DNA of 64,000 bases from Chloroflexi bacterium ADurb.Bin180 (GCA_002070215.1 MWCV01000010.1:1-64000); one strand, 5' to 3'. Positions 16,493 through 26,124 are shown, counted from the stretch's first letter. The notes: a model not told the origin generated them from the sequence alone. Program-made: numbers and translations.

Positions 16493-18280
16493 ATGTCCGA
16501 ACACGATGATTTCATGCACCGGCTGCGACACTCAACGTCGCACATCATGGCCCAGGCCGTGCTGGAGCGATTCCCTGAGGCCAAGCTGGCCATCGGGCCG
16601 GCCATCGACGAGGGTTTCTACTATGACTTTGATCTCCCTAGGGCGCTAACGCCACAGGACCTGCAGGCCATCGAAGCGCGGATGAAGGAGATCATCCCTC
16701 AAGGGCAGGCCTTTGAGTACAGCGAGGTATCGGAAGAAGAAGCTCGCCGGCTGTTTGCAGATCAGCCATACAAACTGGAACTCATCGACGATATCCTGAA
16801 GCTGGGCCGCGATGAGTACGGTGAGGCGTCCGATGCCCCGCCGACGCTGAGCGTCTACCGGCATGGGTCGTTCGTTGACCTGTGCCGCGGGCCTCATGTG
16901 TCGAACAGCAGGGAAATCAACCCCAGGGCCATCAAGCTGCTCAACATCGCTGGTGCCTACTGGCGGGGCAGAGAAGACCGGCCGATGCTGCAACGCATCT
17001 ATGGCACGGTATTCCCCACGAGTGAGGAGCTGGATGCCTACCTGGCCAGGCTAGCCGAGATCGAGCGCCGTGACCATCGCCGGCTGGGCAAAGAGCTGGA
17101 TCTCTACAGCACGCATGATATCGGTGGCGCGGGTCTTATCTACTGGCACCCGAAAGGCGCAGTGATCAGGGAGACCATCGAGAACTTTTGGCGGGAGGAG
17201 CACCGCAAACGCGGTTATGACATCGTCTACAGCCCGCACATCGGCCGCGTAGACCTGTGGAAGATCAGCGGCCACTGGGATTTCTACCGCGAGTCGATGT
17301 ACTCGCCCATCGACATCGACGGCATCCAGTACCTGCTCAAACCGATGAACTGCCCGTTCGCGGTACTGATGTACAAGACCAGAACTCGTTCCTATCGCGA
17401 CCTGCCCTTGCGCTGGGGCGAGCTGGGCACGGTCTATCGCTACGAGCGCAGCGGCGTGCTTCATGGTATGCTGCGCGTGCGCGGCTTTACGCAGGATGAC
17501 GCACACATCTTTTGCCGCCCGGATCAGCTTATGAACGAAATCGTCGGCGTGCTGGATCTGGCGTTCTTCATGCTGCGCACCTTTGGCTATGAGCAGTTCG
17601 ATGTCGAGCTTTCGGTGCGCGACGCCGAGCACAAGGGCAAGTTCATCGGCGAGGACAGCGTGTGGGAGAACGCCGAGAGTGCTCTCCACGAGGCGCTCAA
17701 GTTCAGGAACGTGGCGTACAAGGTGATGCCCGGCGAGGCCAAGTTCTACGGACCGGCCATCGATATCAAGATGAGGGATGCCCTCGGCCGCGGCTGGCAG
17801 GGACCCACGATCCAGGTTGACTTTAACTTCCCGGAGCGGTTTGACTTAAAGTTCGTCGGCGAGGATGGTCAGGACAAGCGACCGGTGATGGTACACCGCA
17901 CGGTTCTGGGCAGCATGGAGCGCTTTGTGGGTGGATTGATCGAGCATTACGCCGGAGCCTTCCCGGTGTGGCTCGCGCCGGTGCAGGTCAAGGTCATCCC
18001 CATTGCCGACCGCCACAACGACTATGCACGCCAGGTCCTCGGCAAGCTGCGCGAAGCCGGGTTCAGGGCCGAACTGGATGATACCGCCGACCGAATGAAC
18101 GCCAAGGTGCGCAAGGCCCAGTTGGAGAAGGTGCCCTACATGCTGGTGATGGGCGACAAGGAAGCCGAGGCGGGCACGGTGTCGGTCCGGCTGCGTTCGG
18201 AGGAGAACCTGGGGCCCAGGCCGCTCGACGAGTTCATCGCGATGGCCCATCAGGCCATCGCCGACAAGAAGAACGTGTAG
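16493..18280 (+). CDS. thrS: Threonyl-tRNA synthetase, without TGS domain
   Basis: Class II synthetase of 595 residues. The usual N-terminal TGS domain is absent: the protein starts directly with the editing domain, whose HSTSH near residue 13 and CRGPH near residue 130 form the zinc-like hydrolytic site for Ser-tRNA. The catalytic core has the zinc ligands Cys in KPMNCPF, His in TQDDAHIF and His in VMVHRTVLGS. Motif 2 is RYERSGVLHGMLRVRGFTQ. The anticodon-binding domain fills the last 100 residues. AGGAGGAG lies before the ATG at 16493. Expression should depend on the T-box just upstream. Confidence 0.97.
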   Translation: MSEHDDFMHRLRHSTSHIMAQAVLERFPEAKLAIGPAIDEGFYYDFDLPRALTPQDLQAIEARMKEIIPQGQAFEYSEVSEEEARRLFADQPYKLELIDDILKLGRDEYGEASDAPPTLSVYRHGSFVDLCRGPHVSNSREINPRAIKLLNIAGAYWRGREDRPMLQRIYGTVFPTSEELDAYLARLAEIERRDHRRLGKELDLYSTHDIGGAGLIYWHPKGAVIRETIENFWREEHRKRGYDIVYSPHIGRVDLWKISGHWDFYRESMYSPIDIDGIQYLLKPMNCPFAVLMYKTRTRSYRDLPLRWGELGTVYRYERSGVLHGMLRVRGFTQDDAHIFCRPDQLMNEIVGVLDLAFFMLRTFGYEQFDVELSVRDAEHKGKFIGEDSVWENAESALHEALKFRNVAYKVMPGEAKFYGPAIDIKMRDALGRGWQGPTIQVDFNFPERFDLKFVGEDGQDKRPVMVHRTVLGSMERFVGGLIEHYAGAFPVWLAPVQVKVIPIADRHNDYARQVLGKLREAGFRAELDDTADRMNAKVRKAQLEKVPYMLVMGDKEAEAGTVSVRLRSEENLGPRPLDEFIAMAHQAIADKKNV

Positions 18281-18315
18281 CTCCTGGCTGGTGGTTCAAG
18301 CGAGGTGAGGAATGG

Positions 18316-18350
18316 GCGGGACGGGGCGATGAACCCCGTCCCGCTTTCTC
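18316..18350 (+). terminator. Intrinsic terminator after thrS
   Basis: Perfect 11-base-pair stem (18316-18326 with 18334-18344), seven-base loop, and tail TTCTCTT. The convergent ComEA-like gene ends at 18354. Confidence 0.78.
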
Positions 18351-18353
18351 TTG

Positions 18354-18980
18354 TCAGCGCACGGTGACGAGGTCGCGCACTTTGGCCAGGATGACATCGC
18401 CGATGCCTTTGACCCGGGTGATATCCTCCACACGGACAAAAGGCCCGTTCTGTTGCCGATAGTCGATCACTCGCTGAGCGATCACTGGGCCAATGCCCGG
18501 CAGCGTGGCCAGGGTCGCTGCATCGGCCGTGTTGATGTTGATCGCTGCACTGGAGGAAGGTGCTCCCGGAGCCAGTTGCGCCACGACAGGTGTGGGCAAA
18601 GCGGGTGGCACCTGGCCCAGCGCTGGCACGAAAAGCTGCTGACCGTCGTGCACCCGCTCGGCCAGATTGATGCCGGCCGGGTCAGCGTTCAGACTTAGCC
18701 CTCCGGCGAGCGATACCGCGTCCCGAATCCGGCTGTCCCAAGGCAACTCGTACACCCCTGGCCTCTCCACCGAGCCGAGAATGTAGACCAAAACCGGCAG
18801 AGGCGTGGCAGTCGGGAGGGCGGCGAGCGGGGCCGGGGTTTCCAAGGGGCTGATGACAATCGCGGCCGGAATGGGTCGACGCAGGAAGATGATGACCAGA
18901 CCCAGGAGGATGCCGAAGGCAAGGTTCTGAACAAGACCTACTAGCACTGCCTCGCGATGCTTCTGCAGCCAAAGGTGCAT
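18354..18980 (-). CDS. ComEA-like DNA-binding protein (SLBB plus helix-hairpin-helix)
   Basis: A 208-residue protein. One N-terminal membrane helix (about 13-33) is followed by a short Pro-rich spacer and an SLBB-type beta domain (VYILGSVERPGVYELP to HDGQQLFVPA, about 64-125). The C-terminal pair of helix-hairpin-helix motifs runs ININTADAATLATLPGIGPVIAQRVIDYR then VKGIGDVILAKV. This is the architecture of ComEA, the extracellular double-stranded DNA receptor of natural transformation. No other competence gene is present in the window, so a role in uptake is inferred from domain order alone. Confidence 0.88.
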   Translation of the reverse strand: MHLWLQKHREAVLVGLVQNLAFGILLGLVIIFLRRPIPAAIVISPLETPAPLAALPTATPLPVLVYILGSVERPGVYELPWDSRIRDAVSLAGGLSLNADPAGINLAERVHDGQQLFVPALGQVPPALPTPVVAQLAPGAPSSSAAININTADAATLATLPGIGPVIAQRVIDYRQQNGPFVRVEDITRVKGIGDVILAKVRDLVTVR

Positions 18981-19134
18981 TGCACGCCTCCGTTGGGCAG
19001 CCAGAATCGCTGATTACGTCACCTGTCTCGGCACCACTCCACCCTGTTCTCGTGGCAAGGCTACGCCGGCGCGCCGAGTTCAGCCTGGCGATTGATCAAG
19101 AGACAATCCAGACTGCGGCCCTGCTGCGCCTGAC

Positions 19135-20226
19135 TCAGCCTGGATAGGTCTGGAAGAGCTGTCCCCAGGGACTCTCGCCAAGCCACTGGTCTACCACTCG
19201 CTTGCCCTTGAGCGGGTACCAGAGCCGGTCGTGATAGGTCTCGCTGGCAAAGATAAAGATGTTCACGATGGGCGTATGGAACAGCAGCTTCTGGAATACA
19301 CGCAGCGGCGTTCGCCAGAGCAGCATGCCCGTGCCAGTGCCAAGATTGACCCCCACGCGAAATCCCCAGCGCTCGTCGGCCAGCTCTGGCTGGCCCACGA
19401 CCTCAATGTCCCGCAGTTTGCCATGGCCCAGGCCCAGTTCGTCGGCGTGGGCGATGTACTGGATCTTCAGCGGGTCAAAGCCCATCATAGCAGCGGCAAC
19501 GGCATCGATGGCCACTTGATCGGCCGAAGCCAGGATCACATCCTTGCGTACTGGTTCGAGTGTGCGTGGCCCAGCGCCGCTGCCGGCGGTGGTGCCGTCC
19601 ATCGTGGCAAAGATGCCGCTGTGAATCTCTTTCTGAATTGCCAGGAGGTCCACCAACGTGTCGTGGATCCAGGTGTGGGTATAGTGTCGGTTGACGTTCA
19701 GCAGGCCACCAAAGGCATTTTTCATCGCGCCTGTGGTGACTGTATACGAGTGCGCCTTGACCGTTGGCAGGTGCACGATGTTCTTGCCGGCGAAATAGTC
19801 CGGGATGTAGATCCCCTCGGGAAAGATCTTGTCCAGCACCAGCATTTTGGCCCTGGGCTGGTAGCGAACCCAGCTCATGTCTTCGGCCTTGAAATTGTAC
19901 TTCTTGGGGATGCCGTACTTTTCGAGCACCGGCCCGTACTTGTTGAACCGGTCGCCAAGATCAGCGATGGTGACTACCGTCTTGTTGTGCACGCAGACAA
20001 GGTCGTTGAGCCCCTCGGTCTTGAGCGCCTGAATGGTCCCCTCGAGCTGCCAGGGCGTAGTGTTCGCTGCAGGGTACAGCAGGTGCCAGCTAATGTTGTC
20101 CTTGAGGATGGTGGTACTGGAAGGATGGAGGGCCTGCTTCATCCCGGCGAGCTGACAGAGACGCTGGTAGTCATCCAGAACGGTCTGAGGCGTGGTGCGC
20201 AGGACGGCTACTGTGGACTTGGACAC
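19135..20226 (-). CDS. DUF362 family protein
   Basis: A 363-residue protein of the DUF362 family. The recognisable parts are KNIVHLPTVKAHSYTVTTGAMKNAFGGL (around 190-215) and DVILASADQVAIDAVAAAMMGFDP (around 275-300). No ferredoxin-type cysteine cluster is present, although some relatives carry one. No signal peptide. The biochemical role of the family is not established. It lies 43 bases downstream of xthA on the same strand and may share its transcript. Confidence 0.85.
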   Translation of the reverse strand: MSKSTVAVLRTTPQTVLDDYQRLCQLAGMKQALHPSSTTILKDNISWHLLYPAANTTPWQLEGTIQALKTEGLNDLVCVHNKTVVTIADLGDRFNKYGPVLEKYGIPKKYNFKAEDMSWVRYQPRAKMLVLDKIFPEGIYIPDYFAGKNIVHLPTVKAHSYTVTTGAMKNAFGGLLNVNRHYTHTWIHDTLVDLLAIQKEIHSGIFATMDGTTAGSGAGPRTLEPVRKDVILASADQVAIDAVAAAMMGFDPLKIQYIAHADELGLGHGKLRDIEVVGQPELADERWGFRVGVNLGTGTGMLLWRTPLRVFQKLLFHTPIVNIFIFASETYHDRLWYPLKGKRVVDQWLGESPWGQLFQTYPG

Positions 20227-20269
20227 GAAAACCTCCCCAATTGCACCGGAGCACCAGAGAGCCCCGGCT

Positions 20270-21058
20270 CTACAAAGCGAACTCGGCCACTACGAAAGTG
20301 TGGTCTGATGGCCTGGCGCCGCGGCGGACGTCGACGTCGATCCAGGACTTGACGCACCTGGACGCCAGCGGCACAGTAGCCCAGATGTGGTCGACTCGCC
20401 AGCCGATATTGCGGTCAACAGAATCCTTCAGACGATAGTCCCAGAAGGTGTAGTGCACTTCGCCCGGGTGGAGCTGGCGGAACACGTCGACGAATCCCCA
20501 GTCTTTGACGTGCTGCAGTGCCGCGCGGACATCAGGATGAAAGGCGACGTGTTTGGCCAAACCCTTGGGATCGTGAACGTCAATGGGTTCCGGGGCGACG
20601 TTGAAATCGCCCACCCAGAGCAGCGGCTGGTCGGGGGCATAGTGACGCTCAAACCACTTACGCAGGCGGGCCAGCCACTCGAGCTTGTAGGGATAGTAGG
20701 GGGAATCCAGAGCCTGGCCCTGTGGTATGTAGGTATTCACGATGGGTACCCCGGCGACCACGGCGCGGATCAACCGCGTGTGGTCTGGTTCTCCGCCATC
20801 ATCCAGCCCCGACGACACGTCGACTGCTGGCTCCTTGCTGGCGATGGCCACGCCGGCATAGGTCTTTTGTCCACGGAACTCGACGTTGTAGCCGATGGCC
20901 TTGAACGCGTCAAGCGGGAACTCGGAATCCTGTACTTTGATCTCTTGCAGGCAGAGGACGTCGGGCTGGTGCTGACTGAGCCACGACGTCACCAGCTCGA
21001 GCCGGATGCGAATAGAGTTCACATTGAACGTTGCCAGCTTGAATGGCCGCGAGGGCAT
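20270..21058 (-). CDS. xthA: Exodeoxyribonuclease III (AP endonuclease)
   Basis: A 262-residue exonuclease III of the base-excision repair pathway. The active-site set is complete: FNVNSIR at the start, LCLQEIKV with the metal-binding Glu near residue 39, the Tyr and VNTYIPQG around residue 110, GDFNVAPEPIDV with Asp and Asn near 151-153, and the closing RVDHIWAT and PSDHTFVVAEF, which supply the catalytic Asp-His pair. Cytosolic. A tRNA gene lies just upstream on the same strand. Confidence 0.96.
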   Translation of the reverse strand: MPSRPFKLATFNVNSIRIRLELVTSWLSQHQPDVLCLQEIKVQDSEFPLDAFKAIGYNVEFRGQKTYAGVAIASKEPAVDVSSGLDDGGEPDHTRLIRAVVAGVPIVNTYIPQGQALDSPYYPYKLEWLARLRKWFERHYAPDQPLLWVGDFNVAPEPIDVHDPKGLAKHVAFHPDVRAALQHVKDWGFVDVFRQLHPGEVHYTFWDYRLKDSVDRNIGWRVDHIWATVPLASRCVKSWIDVDVRRGARPSDHTFVVAEFAL

Positions 21059-21093
21059 ACCGTCTGCTCCAGCGCTTGGGCATCAACGAAAAG

Positions 21094-21165
21094 AGCGGGT
21101 GATGGGATTCGAACCCACGACATTCTGCTTGGGAAGCAGACGCTCTACCCCTGAGCTACACCCGC
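21094..21165 (-). tRNA. tRNA-Gly, anticodon CCC
   Basis: A complete cloverleaf is readable on the minus strand in 72 bases. Acceptor GCGGGTG pairs with CACCCGC, the D arm is AGCTCAGGGGTAGAGC, and the anticodon stem TCTGC/GCAGA encloses the loop TTCCCAA (anticodon CCC). The T arm is GTGGGTTCGAATCCCAT. The discriminator base is U and no CCA is encoded. Confidence 0.97.
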
Positions 21166-21175
21166 GACTGTGCTC

Positions 21176-21204
21176 ATTGTAGCGGACAAGAGCTCCGTTG
21201 TCAA
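21176..21204 (-). promoter_or_regulatory. Promoter of tRNA-Gly
   Basis: Minus strand: TTGACA (21204-21199), a 17-base spacer and TACAAT (21181-21176), ending ten bases before the mature tRNA. This is close to the consensus, as expected for a stable RNA gene. Confidence 0.85.
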
Positions 21205-21301
21205 AAGCACTGGCTAGGGGATGGGCATCTGCCGGCACAATGCTCGAGCGCTGGTGCTGGCCGTAGCGACTCCTGGTGCGCAGGCCAATCTGGCGCATGC
21301 T

Positions 21302-21330
21302 TTGACAGAACGCTGCATGTTCTCTAGAAT
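21302..21330 (+). promoter_or_regulatory. Promoter of nnr and following genes
   Basis: TTGACA at 21302-21307, a 17-base spacer and TAGAAT at 21325-21330. The predicted leader to nnr is about 85 bases; I see no regulatory fold in it. Confidence 0.8.
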
Positions 21331-21420
21331 GGCAGTTCACCAGCCTGACGCGCCAGAGCTGTTGTTCTCCTACCACAGCCTGATGCCAGGCGTTGGACAA
21401 GTCAAATCAGAGGATGGACC

Positions 21421-23097
21421 TTGGTGCATGTCGTAACAGTCGAGCAGATGCGGTCCGCCGAACGATCCGCCGATGCGAGTGGGCTCTCGTATGAGGCAAT
21501 GATGGAGAACGCGGGTCGGTCTGTTGCTCGATGGCTCGAGACCCGGGGCATTGCCGGACAGCGGGTGTTGGTGCTGGCCGGTCCCGGCAATAACGGCGGA
21601 GATGGGCTGGTTGCTGCGCGCTACCTTCATCAGATGGGGGCCAGGGTGTCGGCCTATGCGGTGCAGCGCAACGTCTTGGCGGACGAGAACTGGTCCAGAG
21701 CCGAAAAGGCCGGGGTCCCGTTGCTGCGGTTCGAGGATGATTCGCGCCAGAAGAGGCTGCGTTATCTGGTAGCCGACGCGGACTGGGTGGTGGATGCCCT
21801 CCTTGGGACGGGTGTCTCCAGGCCGGTGGCAGGAGAGCTGCTCCGCACTTTGACTGTGCTCCGCGACGGGGCGGAGCGCCGCCGACGTCACGCGCAGGCT
21901 GCGGTGCCGTGGGTCGAAACTGCGCACATTTCCCCTCCGCAGAGCGCCTCGCCACAGATCCTTGCCGTGGATGTGCCCAGCGGCCTGAACGGCAACACGG
22001 GCGCAATCGATCCCGCTGCTGTACCGGCGGATGTGACCATCACCTTTGCCTGCCCGAAGGTGGGACTGTTTCGATTCCCTGGTGCTGCTTATGTGGGCAA
22101 ACTGGTAGTCGCCGACATCGGCCTACCCGCTGCTGCTTCTCCCGACACGCTTCTGGAGATGACGACGGCGCGCCAGGTGGCCGACCTGCTGCCGGCCCGG
22201 CCGATCAATGGCAACAAAGGGACTTTTGGCAAGACCCTGGTCATCGCCGGGTCGGCCAACTACACCGGTGCGCCGGTGCTGGCGGCGGGCGGCGCGATGA
22301 GGTCAGGGGCTGGCCTGGTGACCCTGGCAGTAGCCGAAATGCTGCATCCCATTCTGGCTTCGCGCCTTGTAGAGGCGACCTTTCTGCTTCTGCCCCATGA
22401 ACTTGGCGTGCTGGTGCCTGAGGCCCTGCGCGTGCTTGACAACAGACTCGGTGAGTACGATTCGCTGTTGGTCGGACCAGGGCTGGGCACGGATCCGAAG
22501 ACGGTTGCCTTCGTGTTGCGGCTCCTGTCTACCTCGAGCGTCTCGGCCAAAGGACGGCTGGGGTTTGTCGACACGACCACCGTCCTCAGCTCGCGCCAGG
22601 CGGCCTTGCCGCCGCTGGTGGTGGATGCCGATGGGCTGAATGCACTGTCCAGCCTGGATGACTGGCCGAAGCAGATCCATCGCCCGGCCATTCTCACGCC
22701 CCATCCCGGCGAGATGGCGCGCCTCCTCAAGACAAGCGTAGATCAGGTCGAGGCGGATAGAATCGGCGTCGCACAGCGTGCCGCCCGGGAGTGGAATGTG
22801 GTGGTTGTACTCAAGGGTGCCTTCACTCTGATCGCAGAGCCCGAGGGCAAGGTGCATGTGAATCCGTTCGCCACGGCCGCGCTCGCTACCGCAGGCACGG
22901 GCGATGTGCTGGCGGGGGTGATCGCCGGGCTTCTTGCCCAGGGTCTCTCCCCGGCTGACGCTGCAGTGGCAGGAACCTATCTTCACGGGGCTGCAGGCCA
23001 GATGCTCGCCGAAGAGATCGGACCATCCGGCTGCGTTGCCGGGGATCTCTTGCCCCGCCTTCCCCTGATCATGCGGCAGCTTGGCCAGGGAGTCTGA
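21421..23097 (+). CDS. nnr: Bifunctional NAD(P)HX epimerase / dehydratase
   Basis: A 558-residue fusion that repairs hydrated NAD(P)H. The N-terminal YjeF domain (about 1-220) is the epimerase, with the loop GPGNNGGDGLVAARYL and the Asp of DALLGTG. The C-terminal ribokinase-like domain (about 250-555) is the ADP/ATP-dependent dehydratase, with GNKGTFGKTLVIAGS, TPHPGEMARLL and the nucleotide motif TAGTGDVLAGVIAGL. The insertion at about 140-175 (RRRRHAQAAV) is longer than I expect. The start is TTG at 21421 or GTG at 21424; GAGGAT upstream fits the first better. Confidence 0.94.
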   Translation: MVHVVTVEQMRSAERSADASGLSYEAMMENAGRSVARWLETRGIAGQRVLVLAGPGNNGGDGLVAARYLHQMGARVSAYAVQRNVLADENWSRAEKAGVPLLRFEDDSRQKRLRYLVADADWVVDALLGTGVSRPVAGELLRTLTVLRDGAERRRRHAQAAVPWVETAHISPPQSASPQILAVDVPSGLNGNTGAIDPAAVPADVTITFACPKVGLFRFPGAAYVGKLVVADIGLPAAASPDTLLEMTTARQVADLLPARPINGNKGTFGKTLVIAGSANYTGAPVLAAGGAMRSGAGLVTLAVAEMLHPILASRLVEATFLLLPHELGVLVPEALRVLDNRLGEYDSLLVGPGLGTDPKTVAFVLRLLSTSSVSAKGRLGFVDTTTVLSSRQAALPPLVVDADGLNALSSLDDWPKQIHRPAILTPHPGEMARLLKTSVDQVEADRIGVAQRAAREWNVVVVLKGAFTLIAEPEGKVHVNPFATAALATAGTGDVLAGVIAGLLAQGLSPADAAVAGTYLHGAAGQMLAEEIGPSGCVAGDLLPRLPLIMRQLGQGV

Positions 23098-23169
23098 CGT
23101 GTACCCTGACGCGATTCTGCACCCGATGTCGCAACCCAAGCCCGCCGGCCTGCTGAGGAGCGCCTGATC

Positions 23170-23409
23170 ATGCCGGTACCAGTCTTTGTGGAGGACGTGG
23201 TCCGTCTGCGAAAGGTCCACCCCTGTGGCGGCTATGAATGGCGTGTGGTGCGCATCGGAGCCGATATTGGGCTCAAGTGCCTGACTTGCGGGCGGCACAT
23301 TATGATTCCGCGCACGGTTTTTGAGCGGCGCCTGAAGGCGTTTGTATCGCGGTCACCGTTGTTTGAGGCACTGTCTTCATCAGATGCCACAGACCCGAGC
23401 AGCCAATGA
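23170..23409 (+). CDS. DUF951 small protein
   Basis: A 79-residue member of DUF951 (B. subtilis YyzM type). The pattern is complete: DVVRLRKVHPCGGYEWRVVR, then LKCLTCGRHIMIPRTVFERR. Three Cys and one His (HPC, CxxC) suggest a small metal-binding or beta-barrel protein. Function is unknown in the family. The start at 23170 has GAGGAG upstream. Its stop overlaps the transporter start as ATGA. Confidence 0.92.
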   Translation: MPVPVFVEDVVRLRKVHPCGGYEWRVVRIGADIGLKCLTCGRHIMIPRTVFERRLKAFVSRSPLFEALSSSDATDPSSQ

Positions 23410-24734
23410 CCAATAGCAACCAGGAAACAGGGCAGCGCAGCAGCCTGGCCTCTCTGTTCCAAAACCGCAATTTCGCCCTGCTCTGGGTGTCGCAGGTATT
23501 CGGGCAGTCAGCACAAAACGCGATACTGTTTGTGCAGATGGTGATGGTTGAGGATCTCAGCCGCTCCAGTGGACTGGTTGGCCTGATGGTGCTGGTCTAC
23601 AATCTGCCGTCGTTGCTTTTCAGTATGCCCTTTGGCGTGGTGATCGACCGATACAAGAAGAAGGCCATTCTTCTCTTCTGCAACATCTCGCGCATTTTTG
23701 TGGTGGCAGCCTTCATTCCCCTTCGTCGCTTTGAGTGGAGCGGCGGGCTGATGTCGGTGGTCTACGTCCTGACTTTTGTCCTCCAAGCCATTGGGCAGCT
23801 ATCGGACCCGGCTGAAGTGGCCATGGTGCCCATACTTGTTCCTACTGGCCAGCTTCTGGCAGCGAACTCGGCCTTTCGTATGCTGTTCAACGTCTCACAG
23901 GTACTCGGATTGCTCTTTCTGGCTCCCCTGTCACTCAAGCTGGCCGGCATTGATGGCGCCTTTGTGGTGATCTCGCTGACCTACCTGCTGACATCAGCGC
24001 TCATTTGGCCAATTGCTGCCAACGAGCCGCCTCCTGACCCCTCTCTGGTACACAACGTGCTGCCCCGTCTGTGGCAGGAACTGCGGGCCGGTTGGAAGTT
24101 TGTCATCTCCAGCACCTCGATCTTTGTGGCCATCTGCCAGCACTCTCTGATGCAGATGCTCTCCATGACCATTGCTGTGCTCGCCCCGGGTTTCGCGGCT
24201 CGCGTGCTGGGGATGCCTGCGACGGATGCTATCTATATCTTTTTCTCAGCCGGTCTGGGCATGTTCCTGGTGACCATGTTCACCAGCCATGTCGGGTACC
24301 GATACCGGCGCGAGATGCTGGTCGCCGTTGGGCTGTTTTTGTCGGGACTGGCACTGCTGGGCTTTACTCTGGTGGCCTGGAACAACAGGGTTACCGGAGA
24401 GACGGTGGTTGCCGGCTCTCTTGGTCTGATTGCTCAAGTGGTGCTGATGGCTCTTATCCTTGGTGCTGGCGGCACTCTGGCCACAGTGGCCGCACAGACG
24501 CTGGTGCAAGAACGGACCCCCATCGAGATCCGCGGCCGCGTGATCACCGCCGAGTTCCTGTTTGCCAACATCAGCGGCCTGCTGCCCATGCTGCTGGTGA
24601 GCGGTCTGGCCGACTTTGTCGGCATACCCGAAGTGCTCGCCGGGCTCACGACGCTGTTCCTTGTCGCAGCTCTGCTGAGTTACCGGTATGGCAGGAATCA
24701 GCCGCATAGCCAGCCCGAACATGTACGCTCTTGA
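23406..24734 (+). CDS. MFS exporter
   Basis: A 442-residue major facilitator protein with about 11-12 membrane helices. The first loop motif between helices 2 and 3 reads FGVVIDRYKKKAILL, the family A motif. The layout (SLFQNRNFALLWVSQVFGQ at the start, QELRAGWKFV in the centre and IRGRVITAEFLFANIS later) resembles the MFS_3 group that includes the enterobactin exporter EntS and many drug exporters. Substrate unknown. It is coupled to DUF951 by ATGA and overlaps mnmE by 14 bases. Confidence 0.9.
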   Translation: MTNSNQETGQRSSLASLFQNRNFALLWVSQVFGQSAQNAILFVQMVMVEDLSRSSGLVGLMVLVYNLPSLLFSMPFGVVIDRYKKKAILLFCNISRIFVVAAFIPLRRFEWSGGLMSVVYVLTFVLQAIGQLSDPAEVAMVPILVPTGQLLAANSAFRMLFNVSQVLGLLFLAPLSLKLAGIDGAFVVISLTYLLTSALIWPIAANEPPPDPSLVHNVLPRLWQELRAGWKFVISSTSIFVAICQHSLMQMLSMTIAVLAPGFAARVLGMPATDAIYIFFSAGLGMFLVTMFTSHVGYRYRREMLVAVGLFLSGLALLGFTLVAWNNRVTGETVVAGSLGLIAQVVLMALILGAGGTLATVAAQTLVQERTPIEIRGRVITAEFLFANISGLLPMLLVSGLADFVGIPEVLAGLTTLFLVAALLSYRYGRNQPHSQPEHVRS

Positions 24735-26124
24735 TGATACCATCGCCGCTATTGCCACTCCCATCGGTGAGGGCGGAATCGGCATCGTGCGGCTAAGTGG
24801 CCCTCAGTCGACCTCAATCCTGCGCCGCGTCTTTAGCCCGGGAAGGGAGGCGCGTGCAGGGCGCGATGCGCGTCTCGAGTCTCGGCGGCTAACGTACGGC
24901 CACGTCGTGATTCCGGAGAGCGGCGAGACCGTTGATGAGGTTCTGGCGGTGTTTATGGCGGCACCGCGCACCTATACCAGAGAGGACGTGGCCGAGATTC
25001 ACTGCCACGGCGGAGTGGTTCCGCTCCGGCGAACGCTCGAGCTCGTCCTGCGCAGCGGCGCGAGGCTGGCCCGGCCGGGGGAGTTCACCCTGCGCGCGTT
25101 TCTGAACGGCCGCATCGACCTGGCCCAGGCGGAAGCCGTTCTGGACGTGGTGAGGGCCAGGACCGAGGCCTCGGCGCGCATCGCCGTGGGTCAGCTCGAA
25201 GGGCGAATGTCGGAGCCAATTCGGCAGGCTAGGAGCGCCCTCTTGCACTGCCTGGCCAGCCTTGAGGCTACGCTCGATTCCCCCGATGAGGATGTGAATG
25301 CCAGCAGCCAGGGAGCCTCAGGCTCGCTGAATCTGCCTGATGCGCTGCACCAGACCGCTCATCTGCTGGGAGACCTGTTGTCGCAGGCGGACCAGGGCCT
25401 CGTCTACCGACAGGGAGTGCGGGCGGTGATCGTCGGGCGGCCCAATGTCGGCAAGTCGAGTCTGCTCAACGCGCTGCTGCGCTATGACCGGGCCATTGTC
25501 ACTCCGCTGCCCGGCACGACACGCGACACGGTAGAGGAGACAATCGACCTGAGCGGCGTGCCGTTCTGTCTCGTGGATACGGCGGGAATCGCCGAGAGCC
25601 ACAACCCCATCGACCAACTGGGCATCGAACGCTCCCGTTCGGCCCTGATCAACGCCGACCTGGTGTTGTTTGTTGTGGATGGCAGTGAGCCTCTGACGGC
25701 GGAGGACCGCGCTCTGGATGAGGAACTGCGGAACCGCTCCGTGCTGGTGGTCGTCAACAAGGCGGACCTCCTGCAACTGGCTGACTGTGCCAACATCGTG
25801 CCGGACGCTGTGCATGTCTCAGTCTCGGCCCTGACCGGCAGCGGCCTGACTGACCTGGAGCAGGCGATGACCGATGCCGTATTGGCTGGTCAGGTGCTGG
25901 TCTCTGACCGGCCTGTGGTCAGCAATCCACGACACAAGGAGGCCCTGAGCAGGGCCCTGGCTCGCCTGTCGGCGGCGATTGAGGGGCTGTCCAGCGGGGT
26001 GCCGGTGGACATGCTGGCCTCTGACCTGAGACAAGCGGCAGGCGCGCTGGGTGAGATCACGGGCGAGAGCGTCGACGAGGACCTGCTATCGACTATCTTT
26101 GGTGATTTCTGCATCGGAAAATAG
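24721..26124 (+). CDS. mnmE: tRNA modification GTPase MnmE
   Basis: MnmE works with MnmG to place the xm5U34 modification on tRNA wobble bases. The N-terminal folate-binding domain starts DTIAAIATPIGEGGIGIVRLSG. The G domain has GRPNVGKSS (P loop), the switch GTTRDT, DTAGI and NKAD. The C-terminus is FCIGK, with the conserved Cys. I choose the ATG at 24721 (467 residues) rather than 24688, because homology begins there. Neither has a good ribosome binding site, so it is probably coupled to the transporter gene. mnmG is not in the window. Confidence 0.96.
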   Translation: MYALDDTIAAIATPIGEGGIGIVRLSGPQSTSILRRVFSPGREARAGRDARLESRRLTYGHVVIPESGETVDEVLAVFMAAPRTYTREDVAEIHCHGGVVPLRRTLELVLRSGARLARPGEFTLRAFLNGRIDLAQAEAVLDVVRARTEASARIAVGQLEGRMSEPIRQARSALLHCLASLEATLDSPDEDVNASSQGASGSLNLPDALHQTAHLLGDLLSQADQGLVYRQGVRAVIVGRPNVGKSSLLNALLRYDRAIVTPLPGTTRDTVEETIDLSGVPFCLVDTAGIAESHNPIDQLGIERSRSALINADLVLFVVDGSEPLTAEDRALDEELRNRSVLVVVNKADLLQLADCANIVPDAVHVSVSALTGSGLTDLEQAMTDAVLAGQVLVSDRPVVSNPRHKEALSRALARLSAAIEGLSSGVPVDMLASDLRQAAGALGEITGESVDEDLLSTIFGDFCIGK

